Below, piece after piece: positions 12,442 through 12,671 of a stretch of DNA of 12,671 bases. The notes under the pieces are model-generated. The model was not told the DNA's origin. It saw nothing but the letters and a program-made list of their open reading frames with translations, and did no database searches. Where the stretch lies: NCBI GenBank assembly GCA_040902705.1, contig JBBDWT010000209.1, positions 1-12,671 on the forward strand, written 5' to 3'. Each line of letters starts with the position of its first letter. Position 1 is the stretch's first letter. Source of the DNA: DATBSK01 sp040902705. GTDB lineage: Bacteria > Actinomycetota > Acidimicrobiia > IMCC26256 > PALSA-555. The position numbers and the translations under genes are program-made.

Positions 12442-12671
12442 GACACGGCGGACACGGACGTGCGGCCGCGATGACCGCGCGATCGCAACACCTTCGAGGC
12501 AAGGCGGTGTTCGTGGTCGAGGCGAACAGGAAGGTCACGGGAACCTCTGACGTGACCGGGTGCGATGTCAGCCAACCGCACGCGGAGTGGGCGCAGGGTG
12601 ACGATGCGCACGACGTGCACGCTTGCGCCGCCGGTGTCGGACGTACAGCGCGACGAGTGCGGTGGCCGACC
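12442..12671. other. Upstream region of the nuclease, right window edge
   Basis: A 230-bp stretch without a gene I can support. It has two inverted repeats: AACACC (12487-12492) with GGTGTT (12506-12511), and GGTCACG (12533-12539) with CGTGACC (12551-12557). A plus frame from ATG 12471 and another from ATG 12604 stay open to the edge, and a minus frame ends at 12568. Per-position GC in 12571-12671 favours none of them clearly, so the start or end of a neighbouring gene may lie here unseen. Confidence 0.4.
12533..12557. repeat. 7-bp inverted repeat GGTCACG-N11-CGTGACC
   Basis: The two arms are perfectly complementary around an 11-nt spacer, centred about 100 bp upstream of the nuclease start. 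It may be a binding site for a dimeric regulator or a weak hairpin. Confidence 0.4.

Noticed and set aside
12568..12671. A minus-strand C-terminus that looks like a membrane helix end with a basic tail (VALYVRHRRRKRARR)
   Set aside because: Its third codon position has low GC (about 65%) compared with the other frames, and only 33 residues are visible.

Overview
The window comes from a very GC-rich chromosome with gene content typical of an actinobacterium. It carries a GTP-type PEP carboxykinase, a helicase with a C-terminal HRDC domain like mycobacterial UvrD2, a PAC2-family protein, a haem-degrading monooxygenase close to mycobacterial MhuD, a lactone dehydrogenase close to mycobacterial Rv1771, and stand-alone RAM and PH/SHOCT proteins. 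I recall several of these best from Acidimicrobiia-like lineages, but the exact taxon is inference. I see no tRNA, rRNA, CRISPR array, insertion sequence or phage gene. It reads as ordinary chromosomal backbone.

Layout. Bases 1-1358 (+) hold the C-terminal three quarters of PEP carboxykinase. Bases 1510-1746 (+) hold a small RAM-domain protein. Bases 3590-1769 (-) form a tight three-gene operon: MhuD-like haem monooxygenase, four-helix membrane protein, D-Ala-D-Ala ligase. Bases 3609-3939 are non-coding, with a promoter and an 18-bp perfect palindrome at the left end. PAC2 (4758-3940) and a six-helix membrane protein (5777-4932) follow on the minus strand. A galactokinase (5847-6965, +) runs divergently from the membrane protein, and its 3' end overlaps a convergent PH/SHOCT membrane protein (7581-6913, -). 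A two-gene minus operon (9304-7626) encodes a minimal zinc protease and the lactone dehydrogenase, joined by an ATGA overlap. Bases 9305-9779 are non-coding, with a good sigma-70-like promoter and a series of strong hairpins. A UvrD2-like helicase (9780-11867, +) converges on a membrane-anchored thermonuclease (12441-11926, -). Bases 12442-12671 hold inverted repeats and no gene I can support.

How it works together. Most genes are independent housekeeping units: gluconeogenesis, cell-wall dipeptide synthesis, sugar phosphorylation, DNA repair and nucleic-acid breakdown. The operons are the parts with a story. The first links haem breakdown, a small membrane protein with paired histidines, and peptidoglycan precursor synthesis. 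The second links a zincin to a vitamin-C-type lactone dehydrogenase. Several genes that begin a transcription unit lack a clear Shine-Dalgarno sequence and instead have a TANNNT box 6-8 nt before the start codon, which suggests leaderless mRNAs. The most noteworthy observations are that pattern, the haem operon with its palindrome, the helicase lacking the tetracysteine motif of UvrD2, and the hairpin-rich leader upstream of the helicase.
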